Positions 52,157 through 61,956 are shown, numbered from the stretch's first letter. The stretch is DNA of 64,000 bases from Nemesobacter sp965204665 (GCA_965204665.1 OZ242002.1:1178001-1242000), one strand, 5' to 3'. Notes: generated by a model from the sequence alone, not told the origin. A program made the numbers and translations.

Positions 52157-52573
52157 ATGAAAAAGTGGATTGGAGGTGTTTGTGCGGTAGTGTTGATAAT
52201 AATTCTCTTCGGAGCGATTGCCTACTATTCGAAACCGACGGTGGATATGAAGGACGGACTTTCCGAAAGTGAATGCGACACCGTACTTTCCGGAGAGGAT
52301 TACAGATTGAAAAATATCCGTTACATGACGATTCCCGATGACTGGAAGAAAACAAGAAAGGCGTATGCGAAGACAACCTGTATTACGAAGAATCTGGTCG
52401 AACCTGTAAAACAGGTGACCGAAGAAATTGTAGAGGCATTACCTTCGGAATCTGAAATTTACGAGGTCACGGAAAAAGTCCAGGAGACGACAAGAGAAAT
52501 CGTGGACGGAGCAGTTGACGGAACAAAAAAGAAAACTATGGCGATCTGGAAAAAACTCAAGGAGGACAAATGA
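52157..52573 (+). CDS. Membrane-anchored hypothetical protein
   Basis: A 138-residue protein with an N-terminal helix (GGVCAVVLIIILFGAIAYY) and a soluble part with two Cys (SECDT and TTCIT). A helical, coiled-coil-like end follows (EPVKQVTEEIVEALPSESEI, then TEKVQETTREIVDGAVDG). GGAGG stands before the ATG at 52157. The function is not recognised. Confidence 0.7.
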   Translation: MKKWIGGVCAVVLIIILFGAIAYYSKPTVDMKDGLSESECDTVLSGEDYRLKNIRYMTIPDDWKKTRKAYAKTTCITKNLVEPVKQVTEEIVEALPSESEIYEVTEKVQETTREIVDGAVDGTKKKTMAIWKKLKEDK

Positions 52574-52671
52574 ATCTGACCGATTTGAACATTCCCGAAC
52601 CGAAACGGAAACAGGTCGACTATATTCTTTTCAATACGATTCTGAAAATCTACCCGGAAACTCAGGGATGA
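52570..52671 (+). CDS. Very short open frame after the membrane-anchored protein
   Basis: A 33-residue frame, MNLTDLNIPEPKRKQVDY then ILFNTILKIYPETQG, starts where the previous gene ends and has GGAGG upstream. It is probably the start of a gene now broken, since a related-looking frame resumes at 52691. Confidence 0.35.
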   Translation: MNLTDLNIPEPKRKQVDYILFNTILKIYPETQG

Positions 52672-52690
52672 GAGCTGAAACAGACCGTAA

Positions 52691-53017
52691 AACAAAAAAA
52701 GGGCGGTAAACCGCCGCTACTTTGAGTTTCCGATAAAAGTGACGCTGGACAAAGGTGACGGCGATGAACCTCTGATACTGGTGAAGAGCAGCGAGGTCGA
52801 CACTGCGGAATATTGTGTGGATGGTTTTCTTTGCGGTATGGGCGAAGAGATGTTTGAAGATAACCGGCTCACCCGGAAAGAAGCGAGTAGTTCAACACTT
52901 ACATTCAGCGACAACCGGAAGACATTGCGGCAGTGCAGTGTCGGTGAGATAGAAGATAATTTAAAAAGCCCCGAGTGTTGCACTTCGAAGTTTAATGGGC
53001 GTTACCGTAATGAATAA
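52691..53017 (+). pseudogene. Remnant open frame without start codon
   Basis: A frame of about 108 codons (RYFEFPIKVTLDKGDGDEP, then EYCVDGFLCGMGEEMFEDN) has a protein-like composition but no plausible start, and follows the short frame at 52570. I take both as pieces of one lost gene. No family recognised. Confidence 0.35.
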
Positions 53018-53360
53018 TCTTCGAGGTTCCGCGCCGGATTGCCTGCCTTGCAGCGGTTCTCAGGTATCGGTTTGCGTGACGGACAGGTTGTTTTACAGTT
53101 ACTCATTCTCCGGTTCATCACTTGTCTGAACTGAGAATATATATTGACCCCGGCAGTTGATTTTCACTTGGGATGAAATCTGCGGACTCTTTTGAGAATC
53201 ACAGGTTTTTGAGGTGAGGATTTTCACCTGAAAACTGAGGTGAGTTTTTGCTCCTCCCGTATAAAAATCGTGTTCGGTATTTTGATATGCTGAAACGTGC
53301 ATACCGTAAAGTTGTTTTGAGAACAATGACAATAAGCGGGAGTTCTGTGGAATTACTGAC
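53018..53360. other. Intergenic region before argJ
   Basis: No gene seen. A short hairpin, AGGTGA and TCACCT, lies near 53213-53230. No arginine-repressor-like palindrome is evident. Confidence 0.4.
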
Positions 53361-54539
53361 ATGAAAAATCCATCGGGTTTTCTTCTGAGCGGAGTATCGG
53401 CGGGACTCGGAAAAAGCGGAAAAAAAGACCTTGCGCTCATATTCTCGACTGTCCCCGCGCGCATCGCAGCCCTATTTACGAAAAACTTCATAAAGGCTGC
53501 TCCTGTGATCATAGGACAACAGAGGGCGGCTGAAGGACTCTGCCAGGCGATAGTGATAAACAGCGTCAATGCGAATTCGTGCACCGGCGAGGAGGGTTAT
53601 GAAGACGCTATGGCGGTGGCCGATACGGTTGCGGATGAGCTTGAAATAGATCGCTCTCTTGTAATCCCCTCGTCAACCGGGGTGATAGGAGAGAGGTTGT
53701 CTGTGGAAAAGATCAGAACAGCGACTGCAGGGCTTGTAAGAAGCCTCGGTGAGGAAAATGTCACGGATGTGGCGGAAGCGATTATGACTACAGACGCTTT
53801 TCCCAAATATGCGGCCAAAAAGTTTAATATAGGTGAAAAGACCGCTTCTTTTGCGGCTATCGGAAAGGGAGCCGGAATGATATGCCCTGACATGGCCACC
53901 ATGCTCTGCTTCGTTATTACAGATGCCAGCATCGATAACTCGGCTCTCTCCAAAGCTATTCGTTGTGCGGCTGACATTTCTTTTAACTCGATAACGGTTG
54001 ACGGTGATACTTCCACGAATGATTCCGTGTTTGTTCTTGCGAACGGAGTTCTCGGTAATCCTGAAATCACGGAGCGGAGTCGGTATTACCCTGGATTTAC
54101 GGAAACTCTCTGTGCTTTATGTGAGGAAATCGCCGGGATGATAGTGCGCGACGGGGAGGGTGCTACAAAGGTTGTAAGAATCAATGTGACGGAAGCCGCA
54201 ACCACGGAAGACGCGCGTAAGATAGCAAGAACCATAGCGAATTCGCAACTGGTGAAGACCGCTTTTTACGGAGAGGATGCGAACTGGGGAAGAATAATCG
54301 CGGCTGCGGGAAGGGCGGGGGTGGATATCTCTGCGGAAAAGATAAAACTTTATTTCGATGACCGTGAAGTTTTTTCCGGAGGAGTCAGGTCAGAATCTGA
54401 ATCGACATTTGCTCATGTGTTCACTGAACCGTCTTTTTCGATCACGTTGAGTCTCGGGCAGGGAAAAGAGCGATACTCTATACTGACAAGCGATCTGAGT
54501 CACAAATACGTGTCGATAAATTCCGACTACAGAACATAG
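53361..54539 (+). CDS. argJ: Glutamate N-acetyltransferase/ornithine acetyltransferase ArgJ
   Basis: The 392-residue protein transfers acetyl between ornithine and glutamate in cyclic arginine synthesis and self-cleaves into two chains. The cleavage segment is KGAGMICPDMATMLCF near 172-187, with Thr of MATML as nucleophile. Other family blocks are VINSVNANSCTGEEG near 68, SSTGVIGERLS near 108, ITVDGDTSTND near 213 and AFYGEDANWGRI near 297. The gene stands alone and is convergent with recO, which ends seven bases after it. Confidence 0.95.
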   Translation: MKNPSGFLLSGVSAGLGKSGKKDLALIFSTVPARIAALFTKNFIKAAPVIIGQQRAAEGLCQAIVINSVNANSCTGEEGYEDAMAVADTVADELEIDRSLVIPSSTGVIGERLSVEKIRTATAGLVRSLGEENVTDVAEAIMTTDAFPKYAAKKFNIGEKTASFAAIGKGAGMICPDMATMLCFVITDASIDNSALSKAIRCAADISFNSITVDGDTSTNDSVFVLANGVLGNPEITERSRYYPGFTETLCALCEEIAGMIVRDGEGATKVVRINVTEAATTEDARKIARTIANSQLVKTAFYGEDANWGRIIAAAGRAGVDISAEKIKLYFDDREVFSGGVRSESESTFAHVFTEPSFSITLSLGQGKERYSILTSDLSHKYVSINSDYRT

Positions 54540-54546
54540 AAAAGGA

Positions 54547-55209
54547 TCATGCAGACCATCTTTTTCTGAACCGGTTTCCCGTCTGATACTCCGCGTACCT
54601 GATAAGCACTTGGATGTTGTTTTTCACCTTGTCCGGTTGCGCTTCCATAGTCTTTGAGTCTTCCAATACGTCCGTATAAAAGTTGTAGACGGTATTTTTT
54701 TTCCGATCGCACAGCTTGCCGCTCGCGATGTCGAAGCCCGCTATGTTCCCGGGTCCGTCGTATCTGAGGTCCGGAGCGTATCCGCAGAGTTTGAGAGCGT
54801 GCAGCATGAAAAGGAAAAAGACCGGCCGAGGTTCTTCCTCTTTCGCCAGAAGTCCCAGAGTCGTCAGAGCGAGGTCGAAAAGTTCGCCGTCGGGCTCTCT
54901 TTCCGGCGTCAGGTAATCCACCATCTCAAGAACTCGGGTTGCGGCGAGAAACAGGTCGACGGAACCTGATACTTCTCTGTAACTTTTTCTCAGGGTGACA
55001 TCGGAAATGCTGAATCTTCCGCCTTTTTCCGTTATGTCAATCGTAAGATGGTTGAAGAAATCAAGCAATCCTCCGAAGCGCTTGCGGCTTTTCTTCGCGT
55101 TTCGTGCAACCGCCCGGAACTTCCCCGCTTCCCTGGAGAAGAGGGTTATGAGGAGGTCCGCTTCCCCGTAATCTGATTTTTTGAGAACGAGTGACTGATA
55201 TGTCCGCAT
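54547..55209 (-). CDS. recO: DNA repair protein RecO
   Basis: The 220-residue protein has the N-terminal OB fold (SLVLKKSDYGEADLLITLFS, RAVARNAKKSRKRFGG) and a helical C-terminal domain. A zinc-finger-like region in the latter is degenerate, with few Cys. It anneals single strands and loads RecA with RecR. Its start is 108 bases from the divergent mqnP gene. Confidence 0.9.
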   Translation of the reverse strand: MRTYQSLVLKKSDYGEADLLITLFSREAGKFRAVARNAKKSRKRFGGLLDFFNHLTIDITEKGGRFSISDVTLRKSYREVSGSVDLFLAATRVLEMVDYLTPEREPDGELFDLALTTLGLLAKEEEPRPVFFLFMLHALKLCGYAPDLRYDGPGNIAGFDIASGKLCDRKKNTVYNFYTDVLEDSKTMEAQPDKVKNNIQVLIRYAEYQTGNRFRKRWSA

Positions 55210-55317
55210 GAAAATTACTGGTATCCTAAACTGAAGGTTAAGTAAAGAGGCGAAACGACCATTTCTTCCGCGCGCAGTTTGTTTGTTGCGGACATCCGGT
55301 AAAATCTCTCTCCATCC

Positions 55318-56160
55318 ATGATGTTTCTGAGAAGTCTTTCAGAGTTTCTGAAAATAGACCACGCCCTTTTTTCTCTTCCTGTTGTTTTTTCCGGAGCTTT
55401 CCTGGCGGCCGGAGGACTGTTCGGCGGCCGTCTGTTTCTGCTGATGGTGGTTGCGGGCACCGGAGCGCGAACTTTTGCTCTTGCGGTGAATAGGATTTTC
55501 GACCGGGAGATAGACGGTAGCAACCCCAGAACCGAGCAGAGGGCGCTTCCCTCGGGTAAGGTCACTCTCGTTTCAGCGGTTGCTGTCGCCGTATCTGGGT
55601 TGCTTGCGTATCTTCTGTGCGCTTGGCTTATATGTCCCTTTGTTTTTTATCTGTCCCCGCTTCCGCTTGCAGTTTTTATCGTATATCCCCTGATGAAGAG
55701 ATTTACAAGCCTCTGTCATTTCGGAGTCGGGTTTGCCCTTGCCCTTGCCCCCGTTGCCGGATGGCTTGCGGTCACCTGCTCGTTCTCATCGATGATGCCT
55801 GCGGTTGCGGTAGGACTTTTCACTTTTTTCTGGATTTCGGGATTTGATGTGATCTACGCGACTGCGGACGAGGAGTTTGACCGCAACTACGGACTTTTTT
55901 CTCTCGTCTGCAGTTACGGAAGAAAAAAAGCACTCGAGATATCCCGTGTCTGTCATGTGCTTGCGGTTGTATCCCTTGTTTTCCTCTACTTTCTGTCGTT
56001 TCGTACAGTATGCGCGCTTTTTCCTCTCGCGGCCTGCGGATATCTTCTCTATCTAGAGCATAGAAACTTCGGGGGCGTGACCCCCGCTTTTTTCAGAACC
56101 AATGTTCTGGTGGGATTTATGGTTTTGTTTTTCATTCTCGCGGGTATATATTTACCCTGA
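55318..56160 (+). CDS. mqnP: UbiA-family prenyltransferase (probable MqnP)
   Basis: A 280-residue, eight-helix membrane prenyltransferase. The two Asp-rich motifs for prenyl diphosphate are NRIFDREIDG near 60 and DVIYATADEEFD near 180. It would prenylate 1,4-dihydroxy-6-naphthoate in the futalosine route to menaquinone. That role is inferred from the cluster with ubiX, ubiD and mqnE. The next gene starts three bases after its stop. Confidence 0.9.
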   Translation: MMFLRSLSEFLKIDHALFSLPVVFSGAFLAAGGLFGGRLFLLMVVAGTGARTFALAVNRIFDREIDGSNPRTEQRALPSGKVTLVSAVAVAVSGLLAYLLCAWLICPFVFYLSPLPLAVFIVYPLMKRFTSLCHFGVGFALALAPVAGWLAVTCSFSSMMPAVAVGLFTFFWISGFDVIYATADEEFDRNYGLFSLVCSYGRKKALEISRVCHVLAVVSLVFLYFLSFRTVCALFPLAACGYLLYLEHRNFGGVTPAFFRTNVLVGFMVLFFILAGIYLP

Positions 56161-56163
56161 ATC

Positions 56164-56715
56164 ATGCGAACCATAGTCGGAATTACCGGAGCCTCGGGGG
56201 TCGCCTACGGGGTTGATTTCGTGAGAAGGTGTCCCGAAGAGAAATTTCTCGTAGCGAGCAAGTGGGGCAGGAGAGTCCTGCACGAGGAACTCGGTCTCAA
56301 AGTTGAGGAAATGAGGCCGTGGGTGACCGATATTTACAGCGACTCCGATATGGCGGCGCCTTTTTCCTCGGGAAGCAACCCTTTTGATTCCATGGTGATA
56401 GTTCCGTGTTCGGTATCCACGCTCGCCAAGATCGCAAACGGGATAGCGGACACCCTGATAACCAGGATAGCAGCGGTGGCCTTAAAGGAAAAAAGAAGAC
56501 TCGTGATAGGGCTCAGAGAAACTCCCCTGAGCACCGTCACTCTTGAAAACGCTCTCAGGTTGTCCCGTGAAGGCGTCATCATAGCGCCTGTTTCCCCCAC
56601 CGACTATCTGGGTTCGGATTCGGTCTCCGATGTAGTGGGAGGCTATGTGGACAAACTTCTTAATCTGGTCGGGGTTGATACGGGCAGGGGATGGAAGAGA
56701 GAGGAGCTGGAGTAG
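56164..56715 (+). CDS. ubiX: Flavin prenyltransferase UbiX
   Basis: A 183-residue enzyme that makes prenylated FMN, the cofactor of UbiD decarboxylases. Family marks are GITGASGVAYG at the N-terminus, VIVPCSVSTLAKIANG near 79 and a late VGGYVDKLLNL. It sits three bases after mqnP and nine bases before ubiD, matching its role as cofactor supplier. Confidence 0.95.
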   Translation: MRTIVGITGASGVAYGVDFVRRCPEEKFLVASKWGRRVLHEELGLKVEEMRPWVTDIYSDSDMAAPFSSGSNPFDSMVIVPCSVSTLAKIANGIADTLITRIAAVALKEKRRLVIGLRETPLSTVTLENALRLSREGVIIAPVSPTDYLGSDSVSDVVGGYVDKLLNLVGVDTGRGWKREELE

Positions 56716-56724
56716 GATTTTCCC

Positions 56725-58500
56725 ATGCCTTCAAAAGGTTTTCCTGATCTCACAAGTTTTATAAACCATCTTCATGACGAGGGAGACCTCAGGAGAATAA
56801 AATCCGAGGTTGACCCCGAACTTGAGATAACGGAGATAGCTTCCCGCGCGATCAAGGAAGAAGGACCTGCCCTGCTGTTTGAGAATGTCAGGGGGTCGGA
56901 TTTTCCTCTGGTGATAAACCTGTTCGGCACGGAGCGCAGGGTTGAACTCGCACTCGGTAGAAAACCTGTCGAGGTGGGGCAGGAACTTGTTGAGATATTT
57001 CACAAAGTAACCCCGCCCACGATAGGCGGAATAGTGTCGGTCCTTCCGAAAGCCGTCGGGCTTCTTTCCATGAGGACCAAGAAGACCAGACGAGGTGATG
57101 TCCAGCAGGTGGAGACTGAACCTGATCTCTCGAGATTGCCTGCGCTTAAGTGCTGGCCGCAGGACGGAGGCAGGTTCATCACTTTCGGTCTTGTGCTTAC
57201 CACCAGTCCCGAGACAGGGGGGAGAAACTTGGGGATATACAGGTTGCAGGTGTATGACGGCAGCACCACGGGGATGCATTGGCATGCTCACAAGGGAGGA
57301 GCCGCTCACTATCACGAGGCGAAGAAATTAGGAAAGGATCTGGAAGCCGCGGTGATTCTGGGTGGAGATCCGCGCATGATATTCTCCGCAGTCGCGCCTC
57401 TTCCTGACGGTATGGACGAACTTGCGTTCGCGAGTTATCTGCGCGGAAGTCCGATCCCGATGGTCAGAGGCAAGAGTATTTCCCTCTACGTTCCGGCGGA
57501 CGCGGAGTTCGTACTCGAGGGGTCGGTGCCGAAAGATGTGCTGAGGCGCGAGGGGCCGTTCGGGGACCATTTCGGTCACTACTCGATGGAAGCTGATTTT
57601 CCGATTTTCAATATAAGCGAAATAACTCACAGGCAGAATCCGGTCTATCCGGCTATCGTGGTCGGCAAGCCTCCGAAGGAGGATATTCCCCTCGGAATCG
57701 CCGCGGGCGAGATGTTCTCTCCTCTCATAAGGATAATACAGCCGGAAGTGAAGGATATGTGGGCCTACCACGAAGCGGGATTCCACAACCTGCTCGCGGT
57801 CGCCGTTGACGAAAGATATCCCAAGGGCGGTATAAAGGCGATGCTTGCACTCTGGGGCACGGGTCAGCTTCTTCTCACTAAATGCATGATCTGCGTTTCA
57901 GAGGGAGTCGATCCTAGAGATTTCTCCGCGGTACTGAGGGAAATAGGAGAGAATTTCGATCCCAGAGAGGATTTCCTCATGATACAGTGGGCGCCGCTCG
58001 ACACCCTTGATTTCACCAGCAGAAAATTCAATGTGGGAAGCAAGATGGGAATCAATGCCGTAAGGAAAAACACCGAGCACAGAAAAAACTACGCAAAGGA
58101 GATTGCGGACCCTAGGGAAAAACATCCCGAAATAACGGGTTTCAGACTTCTTGAAGGAGGTTTCTGCGTTATCCGTATAGATGAATCCGCCACCGACCCC
58201 AAACGTATGCTGCGCAAGTTGTTTGAGACTCCCGGCCTCGAGCATGTGCGTATAATGGCGCTTGTGAGCCCCGACATAGATATTGAGGATGATACCGAGG
58301 TGATATGGGGTATTTTTACAAGGTTCGATCCGTATCTCGATGTCGTCTTCGAACATGTTGAACTTCGCGGCAGCGCGGTCATATACGACGGCAGAATGGG
58401 AATAGACGCCACGGTCAAGCATTGGTATCCTCCGGTTATAGAGATGTCCGCGGAGATTAAGGACAGAGTGAACGAGAGATGGAACGATTACTGGAACTGA
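56725..58500 (+). CDS. ubiD: UbiD-family decarboxylase, menaquinone type
   Basis: The 591-residue protein matches the long UbiD form of futalosine clusters. Blocks include the N-terminal FINHLHDEGDLRRI, IYRLQVYDGSTTGMHWHAHK near 172, FGDHFGHYSMEADFPIF near 275 with the conserved Glu-Arg-Glu region, and PKGGIKAMLALWGTG near 355. It removes the carboxylate from the prenylated naphthoate using prenyl-FMN from UbiX. It overlaps mqnE by 22 bases. Confidence 0.93.
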   Translation: MPSKGFPDLTSFINHLHDEGDLRRIKSEVDPELEITEIASRAIKEEGPALLFENVRGSDFPLVINLFGTERRVELALGRKPVEVGQELVEIFHKVTPPTIGGIVSVLPKAVGLLSMRTKKTRRGDVQQVETEPDLSRLPALKCWPQDGGRFITFGLVLTTSPETGGRNLGIYRLQVYDGSTTGMHWHAHKGGAAHYHEAKKLGKDLEAAVILGGDPRMIFSAVAPLPDGMDELAFASYLRGSPIPMVRGKSISLYVPADAEFVLEGSVPKDVLRREGPFGDHFGHYSMEADFPIFNISEITHRQNPVYPAIVVGKPPKEDIPLGIAAGEMFSPLIRIIQPEVKDMWAYHEAGFHNLLAVAVDERYPKGGIKAMLALWGTGQLLLTKCMICVSEGVDPRDFSAVLREIGENFDPREDFLMIQWAPLDTLDFTSRKFNVGSKMGINAVRKNTEHRKNYAKEIADPREKHPEITGFRLLEGGFCVIRIDESATDPKRMLRKLFETPGLEHVRIMALVSPDIDIEDDTEVIWGIFTRFDPYLDVVFEHVELRGSAVIYDGRMGIDATVKHWYPPVIEMSAEIKDRVNERWNDYWN

Positions 58501-59582
58501 TGGAGTTCTGCACTGATCCGGAACTGTTTCCGTTAATGGAGAAAGTAGCCGCGGGCGAAAGAATCTCCTTTGATGACGGACTCTCCATACTGCGTACCCG
58601 TGATGTGAACACGGTAGGTGCTATGGCGGACCATGTCAAAAGAAAAAAATCGGGAGAAAAAGTGTATTTTGTGGTTAACCGCCACGTGAACCCTTCAAAC
58701 ATCTGTGCCATATCCTGTAGGTTCTGCGCGTTCGGAACGACGAAAAAATCGGCGAACGCCTACGAACTGTCGGACGAGCAGATGCTTTCCATGCTCAGCG
58801 ATGAAATGAGAGAAGTACATATAGTTGGCGGACTTCACCCCGACTGGGGATTCGACCGTTATCTGGACATCGTCAGGATGATAAAGGACCGCTACCCTGA
58901 AATTCACGTTAAGGCGTTCACTGCGGTCGAGATCGACTGGTTTTCGGAAATAAGCGGCCTTTCGCTGAAAGATGTGCTGCTTACGCTTAAAGATGCGGGA
59001 GTGGATGCGCTTACAGGCGGCGGGGCGGAGATACTTCATGAAGAGGTGAGAAAGAAAATCTGCGCTCCTAAGACGGTCGCCACCAGATGGGAGGAAATCC
59101 ACCGCCTTGCCCACAGCCTTGATATTCCCACAAATGCCACCATTCTTTACGGACACTTGGAAAAACACCATCATGTGGTCGACCACATGGACAGGCTCAG
59201 AAGAATAGAAGATGATTCCCCGGGTTTTTTCGCGTTTATCCCGGTGCTTTTTCAGCCGGAAAACACGGGGCTTAAAGACGTAAGGCCGTTTCCCGCTTCA
59301 TACGACATGAAGATTCATGCGCTTGCAAGGCTGTACTTGGACAATTTTCCGCATATAAAGTCCTACTGGATAACTCTCGGTGAGAAAGCCGCCCAGGTGG
59401 CTCTGCGTTACGGAGCAAGCGACGCGGACGGAACTATAATGAGAGAGAAGATAATCCACGATGCCGGCGCTCCTTCGGAAGTGGGGCACAGCAGAGATTT
59501 CATGATAAAAATGATCCGGGACTCGGGATATATCCCGGTTGAAAGGGATGCCCTCTACAATGAGATACGAGTGTATGGCTGA
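58479..59582 (+). CDS. mqnE: Aminofutalosine synthase MqnE
   Basis: The 367-residue radical-SAM enzyme joins the chorismate-derived enolpyruvyl benzoate to SAM to form aminofutalosine. The cluster motif is CAISCRFC near 73-80 (CxxxCxxC), after VVNRHVNPSNI. Further marks are VHIVGGLHPDWGF near 115, ALTGGGAEILHEEVR near 178 and TNATILYGHLE near 222. With mqnP, ubiX and ubiD it gives most of the late and middle pathway. mqnA, mqnB, mqnC and mqnD are not in the window. Confidence 0.96.
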   Translation: MERLLELMEFCTDPELFPLMEKVAAGERISFDDGLSILRTRDVNTVGAMADHVKRKKSGEKVYFVVNRHVNPSNICAISCRFCAFGTTKKSANAYELSDEQMLSMLSDEMREVHIVGGLHPDWGFDRYLDIVRMIKDRYPEIHVKAFTAVEIDWFSEISGLSLKDVLLTLKDAGVDALTGGGAEILHEEVRKKICAPKTVATRWEEIHRLAHSLDIPTNATILYGHLEKHHHVVDHMDRLRRIEDDSPGFFAFIPVLFQPENTGLKDVRPFPASYDMKIHALARLYLDNFPHIKSYWITLGEKAAQVALRYGASDADGTIMREKIIHDAGAPSEVGHSRDFMIKMIRDSGYIPVERDALYNEIRVYG

Positions 59583-59594
59583 GTTGCGCTCTGC

Positions 59595-60257
59595 ATGGAG
59601 AAGGAGATGCCGTCCGGTTTTCGTATAGCGGTTTTCGCCGCCGCGGTTTTTATTGCGGTTGTGAGTGCGGTTTTTTTCGGATACGGTTCGACGGATGCCG
59701 GGAAGGCGGAGGATATGGAAAGAGAGAAAAACGGCGGTTATGAGGAAGCGACTTTCGCGGGCGGGTGTTTCTGGTGCATGCAGCCTCCTTTCGACAGTAT
59801 TTCAGGGGTCGTGGATACGGTTGTCGGCTATTCGGGAGGTTCGGAGGAAAATCCCACATACGAGCAGGTATGGCGGGGAAGGACGGGGCATGCGGAAGCG
59901 ATAAGAGTGGTTTTCGACCCTGCCCGGGTAAGTTACGAAACACTTCTTGAAACTTTCTGGATGAACATTGACCCCACCCGGGAAGACGGGCAGTTTGCCG
60001 ATAGGGGGAGGCATTACAGGACCGCCGTCTTCTATCACGACGAAGCGCAGAAGCGAAAAGCTCTTCTGTCAAGGAAAAAACTTGAAGAATCCGGGAAATT
60101 CAAAAACCCAGTAGTTACTTCGGTAGAGAAATTCAGATCCTTCTACAGAGCCGAAGAATACCACCAGAAGTATTATGAAAAGAACCCTGTCCACTACTAC
60201 AACTACAAAAAAGGCTCGGGAAGAGAGGATTTCATAAGAAGAACCTGGGGGAAATAG
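59595..60257 (+). CDS. msrA: Peptide methionine sulfoxide reductase MsrA, membrane-anchored
   Basis: A 220-residue protein whose N-terminal segment (FRIAVFAAAVFIAVVSAVFF) is a signal anchor. It is followed by the MsrA domain with the catalytic FAGGCFWCMQPPF near 54-66, GYSGG, HAEAIRVVFDP and the late EYHQKYYEKNP. It repairs oxidised methionine in envelope proteins. It begins 13 bases after mqnE. Confidence 0.93.
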   Translation: MEKEMPSGFRIAVFAAAVFIAVVSAVFFGYGSTDAGKAEDMEREKNGGYEEATFAGGCFWCMQPPFDSISGVVDTVVGYSGGSEENPTYEQVWRGRTGHAEAIRVVFDPARVSYETLLETFWMNIDPTREDGQFADRGRHYRTAVFYHDEAQKRKALLSRKKLEESGKFKNPVVTSVEKFRSFYRAEEYHQKYYEKNPVHYYNYKKGSGREDFIRRTWGK

Positions 60258-60275
60258 GATTTCACCACCGAAGCG

Positions 60276-60956
60276 ATGGCCGTTTACCTTCTGGGTTCCG
60301 AACCGGGTTTTCCCGACCCTCGCCAGGCAGATGCCCAGGGGCTGGTCGCAGTTGGAGGCGACCTGTCCGTGCAGCGGCTTCTCTGCGCCTACGCGTCGGG
60401 CGTTTTCCCTTGGTATTGCGAAGGAGACCCGATTCTTTGGTTTTCTCCTGATCCGAGAATGATTTTTCTTCCGGGAGATTTCAGGTTCTCGAGGACTCTG
60501 AGAAAGACGGTATCTTCCGGCAGATTTTCTGTAAGCGTGGACACGGATTTCCGTTCGGTTATCGAAAACTGCGCTCGGGTTTCGAGAGAAGGGCAGGAGG
60601 GGACATGGATAACGGAAGGTATGAAAGCTGCGTACTGCAGACTGCATGAGTTGGGTTACGCTCACTCCTTCGAGACTTACTCGGACGGGAATCTTGTCGG
60701 TGGTCTTTACGGCGTATCGCTCGGTCGCGCGTTTTTCGGGGAATCGATGTTCCATACCGAGACTGACGCATCTAAAGTGGCCTTTTTTCACCTTGCGCGC
60801 AAGTGCGCGGAGATTGGTTTTGATTTCATAGATTCTCAAGTTCCTACTGATCATATGAAGAGTCTGGGAGGAAGGGAGATAAGCAGAAAGGAGTTTCTTC
60901 TTATGCTTGAAGTCTCTCTTGAAAAGGAATCGCTTCGAGGCAGGTGGCAAATATAA
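60276..60956 (+). CDS. aat: Leucyl/phenylalanyl-tRNA-protein transferase
   Basis: The 226-residue protein adds Leu or Phe to N-terminal Arg/Lys, marking proteins for ClpAP. Family blocks are GLVAVGGDLSVQRLL near 26, GVFPWYCEGDPILWFSPDPR near 46, GTWITEGMKAAYCRLHELG near 108 and GVSLGRAFFGESMF near 150. It starts 19 bases after msrA. Confidence 0.95.
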   Translation: MAVYLLGSEPGFPDPRQADAQGLVAVGGDLSVQRLLCAYASGVFPWYCEGDPILWFSPDPRMIFLPGDFRFSRTLRKTVSSGRFSVSVDTDFRSVIENCARVSREGQEGTWITEGMKAAYCRLHELGYAHSFETYSDGNLVGGLYGVSLGRAFFGESMFHTETDASKVAFFHLARKCAEIGFDFIDSQVPTDHMKSLGGREISRKEFLLMLEVSLEKESLRGRWQI

Positions 60957-61095
60957 TTGTCTTGCTGTGCGGAAATTTCCTCTCCGCGCCGTTTATGCTG
61001 TTATGAAAAAAGTTTGCTGAAGAGGAACAGTTTTTAAGAAGTTTCTGAAGCGTTTTTCATGACATCGGTCGTCCAACTGGTTAAAATCTCACGTC

Positions 61096-61845
61096 ATGCC
61101 AAAACTTCTTGTGTTTCAGCATGTCCCCCACGAAATCCTTGGAACGTTTCATCCGATGCTGAAAACCGCCGGTTTCAGGATACGTTACGTGAATTTCAGC
61201 CGTTCCAATTACTCTATACCGAAGCTCCGTAATTACGACGGCCTTGTCATTCTCGGCGGCCCGATGAATGTTGATCAGAGGGATGAGCATCCGTATCTGG
61301 TGCCGGAAGTGGAGTCTGTAAGAGAATTTATAGAGATGGATGCCCCTGTGCTGGGAATATGCCTGGGTTCACAGTTAATCGCCAAGGCTCTTGGCGCATC
61401 TGTTTATAAAAATCCGAAAAAGGAAATCGGCTGGTATGATGTTCATATTACGGAAGAAGGAAAAAACGACCCGCTTCTCCGCGCTTTTAATTCCACTGAG
61501 AAAGTATTTCAGTGGCACGGCGACACTTTTGAAATTCCGCAGGGTGCTGTTCGACTTGCGTCTTCCCCCGCATGCGCGAACCAGGCGTTTCGATACGGAG
61601 ACAAGGTATACGGGTTTCAATTCCATCTTGAGGTGGACGCGCCGATGATAGAGCGATGGCTCCTGACTCCCGTTAACAGACAGGAGATTGAAGATATGGG
61701 AGGCGAGATAAGTCCTGAGGAAATAAGGTCGCAGACTCCCCTGTATATAGAAGAACTTTCAGAACTGAGCAGAATGGCTTTCGGCGGCTTCATCTCGCTT
61801 TTCAGCAGACCTTCGGCGAAAAGGGCGCATATGCCTTCGGTATGA
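61096..61845 (+). CDS. Class I glutamine amidotransferase (GMP-synthase-like)
   Basis: A 249-residue protein with the type I amidotransferase triad: Cys in GICLGSQLIA near 94, His and Glu in FQFHLEVD near 175. WHGDTFEIPQGAVRLASS typifies stand-alone GMP-synthase-like glutaminases such as YfeJ/GAT1. LGGPMNVDQRDEHPYL near 54 is the oxyanion segment. The synthase partner is not known. Its role, such as gamma-glutamyl hydrolysis, is inference. Confidence 0.88.
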   Translation: MPKLLVFQHVPHEILGTFHPMLKTAGFRIRYVNFSRSNYSIPKLRNYDGLVILGGPMNVDQRDEHPYLVPEVESVREFIEMDAPVLGICLGSQLIAKALGASVYKNPKKEIGWYDVHITEEGKNDPLLRAFNSTEKVFQWHGDTFEIPQGAVRLASSPACANQAFRYGDKVYGFQFHLEVDAPMIERWLLTPVNRQEIEDMGGEISPEEIRSQTPLYIEELSELSRMAFGGFISLFSRPSAKRAHMPSV

Positions 61846-61956
61846 TTCTGCTCTCCGGATGTCAAGCGGTTGAAAAAAAAAGGCGGTTTGTGTACAATTC
61901 ATCGCACTTTATTTATACTCCGAACCCTTTTCATAATCCATACAACGAGGTGAATA

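Noticed and set aside
61873..61881. A9 run before the NadM-like gene as a further contingency tract
   Set aside because: Short A runs of eight to nine occur several times in this AT-tolerant sequence, also in thiC and ychF. It is not between promoter boxes and not at a frame change.
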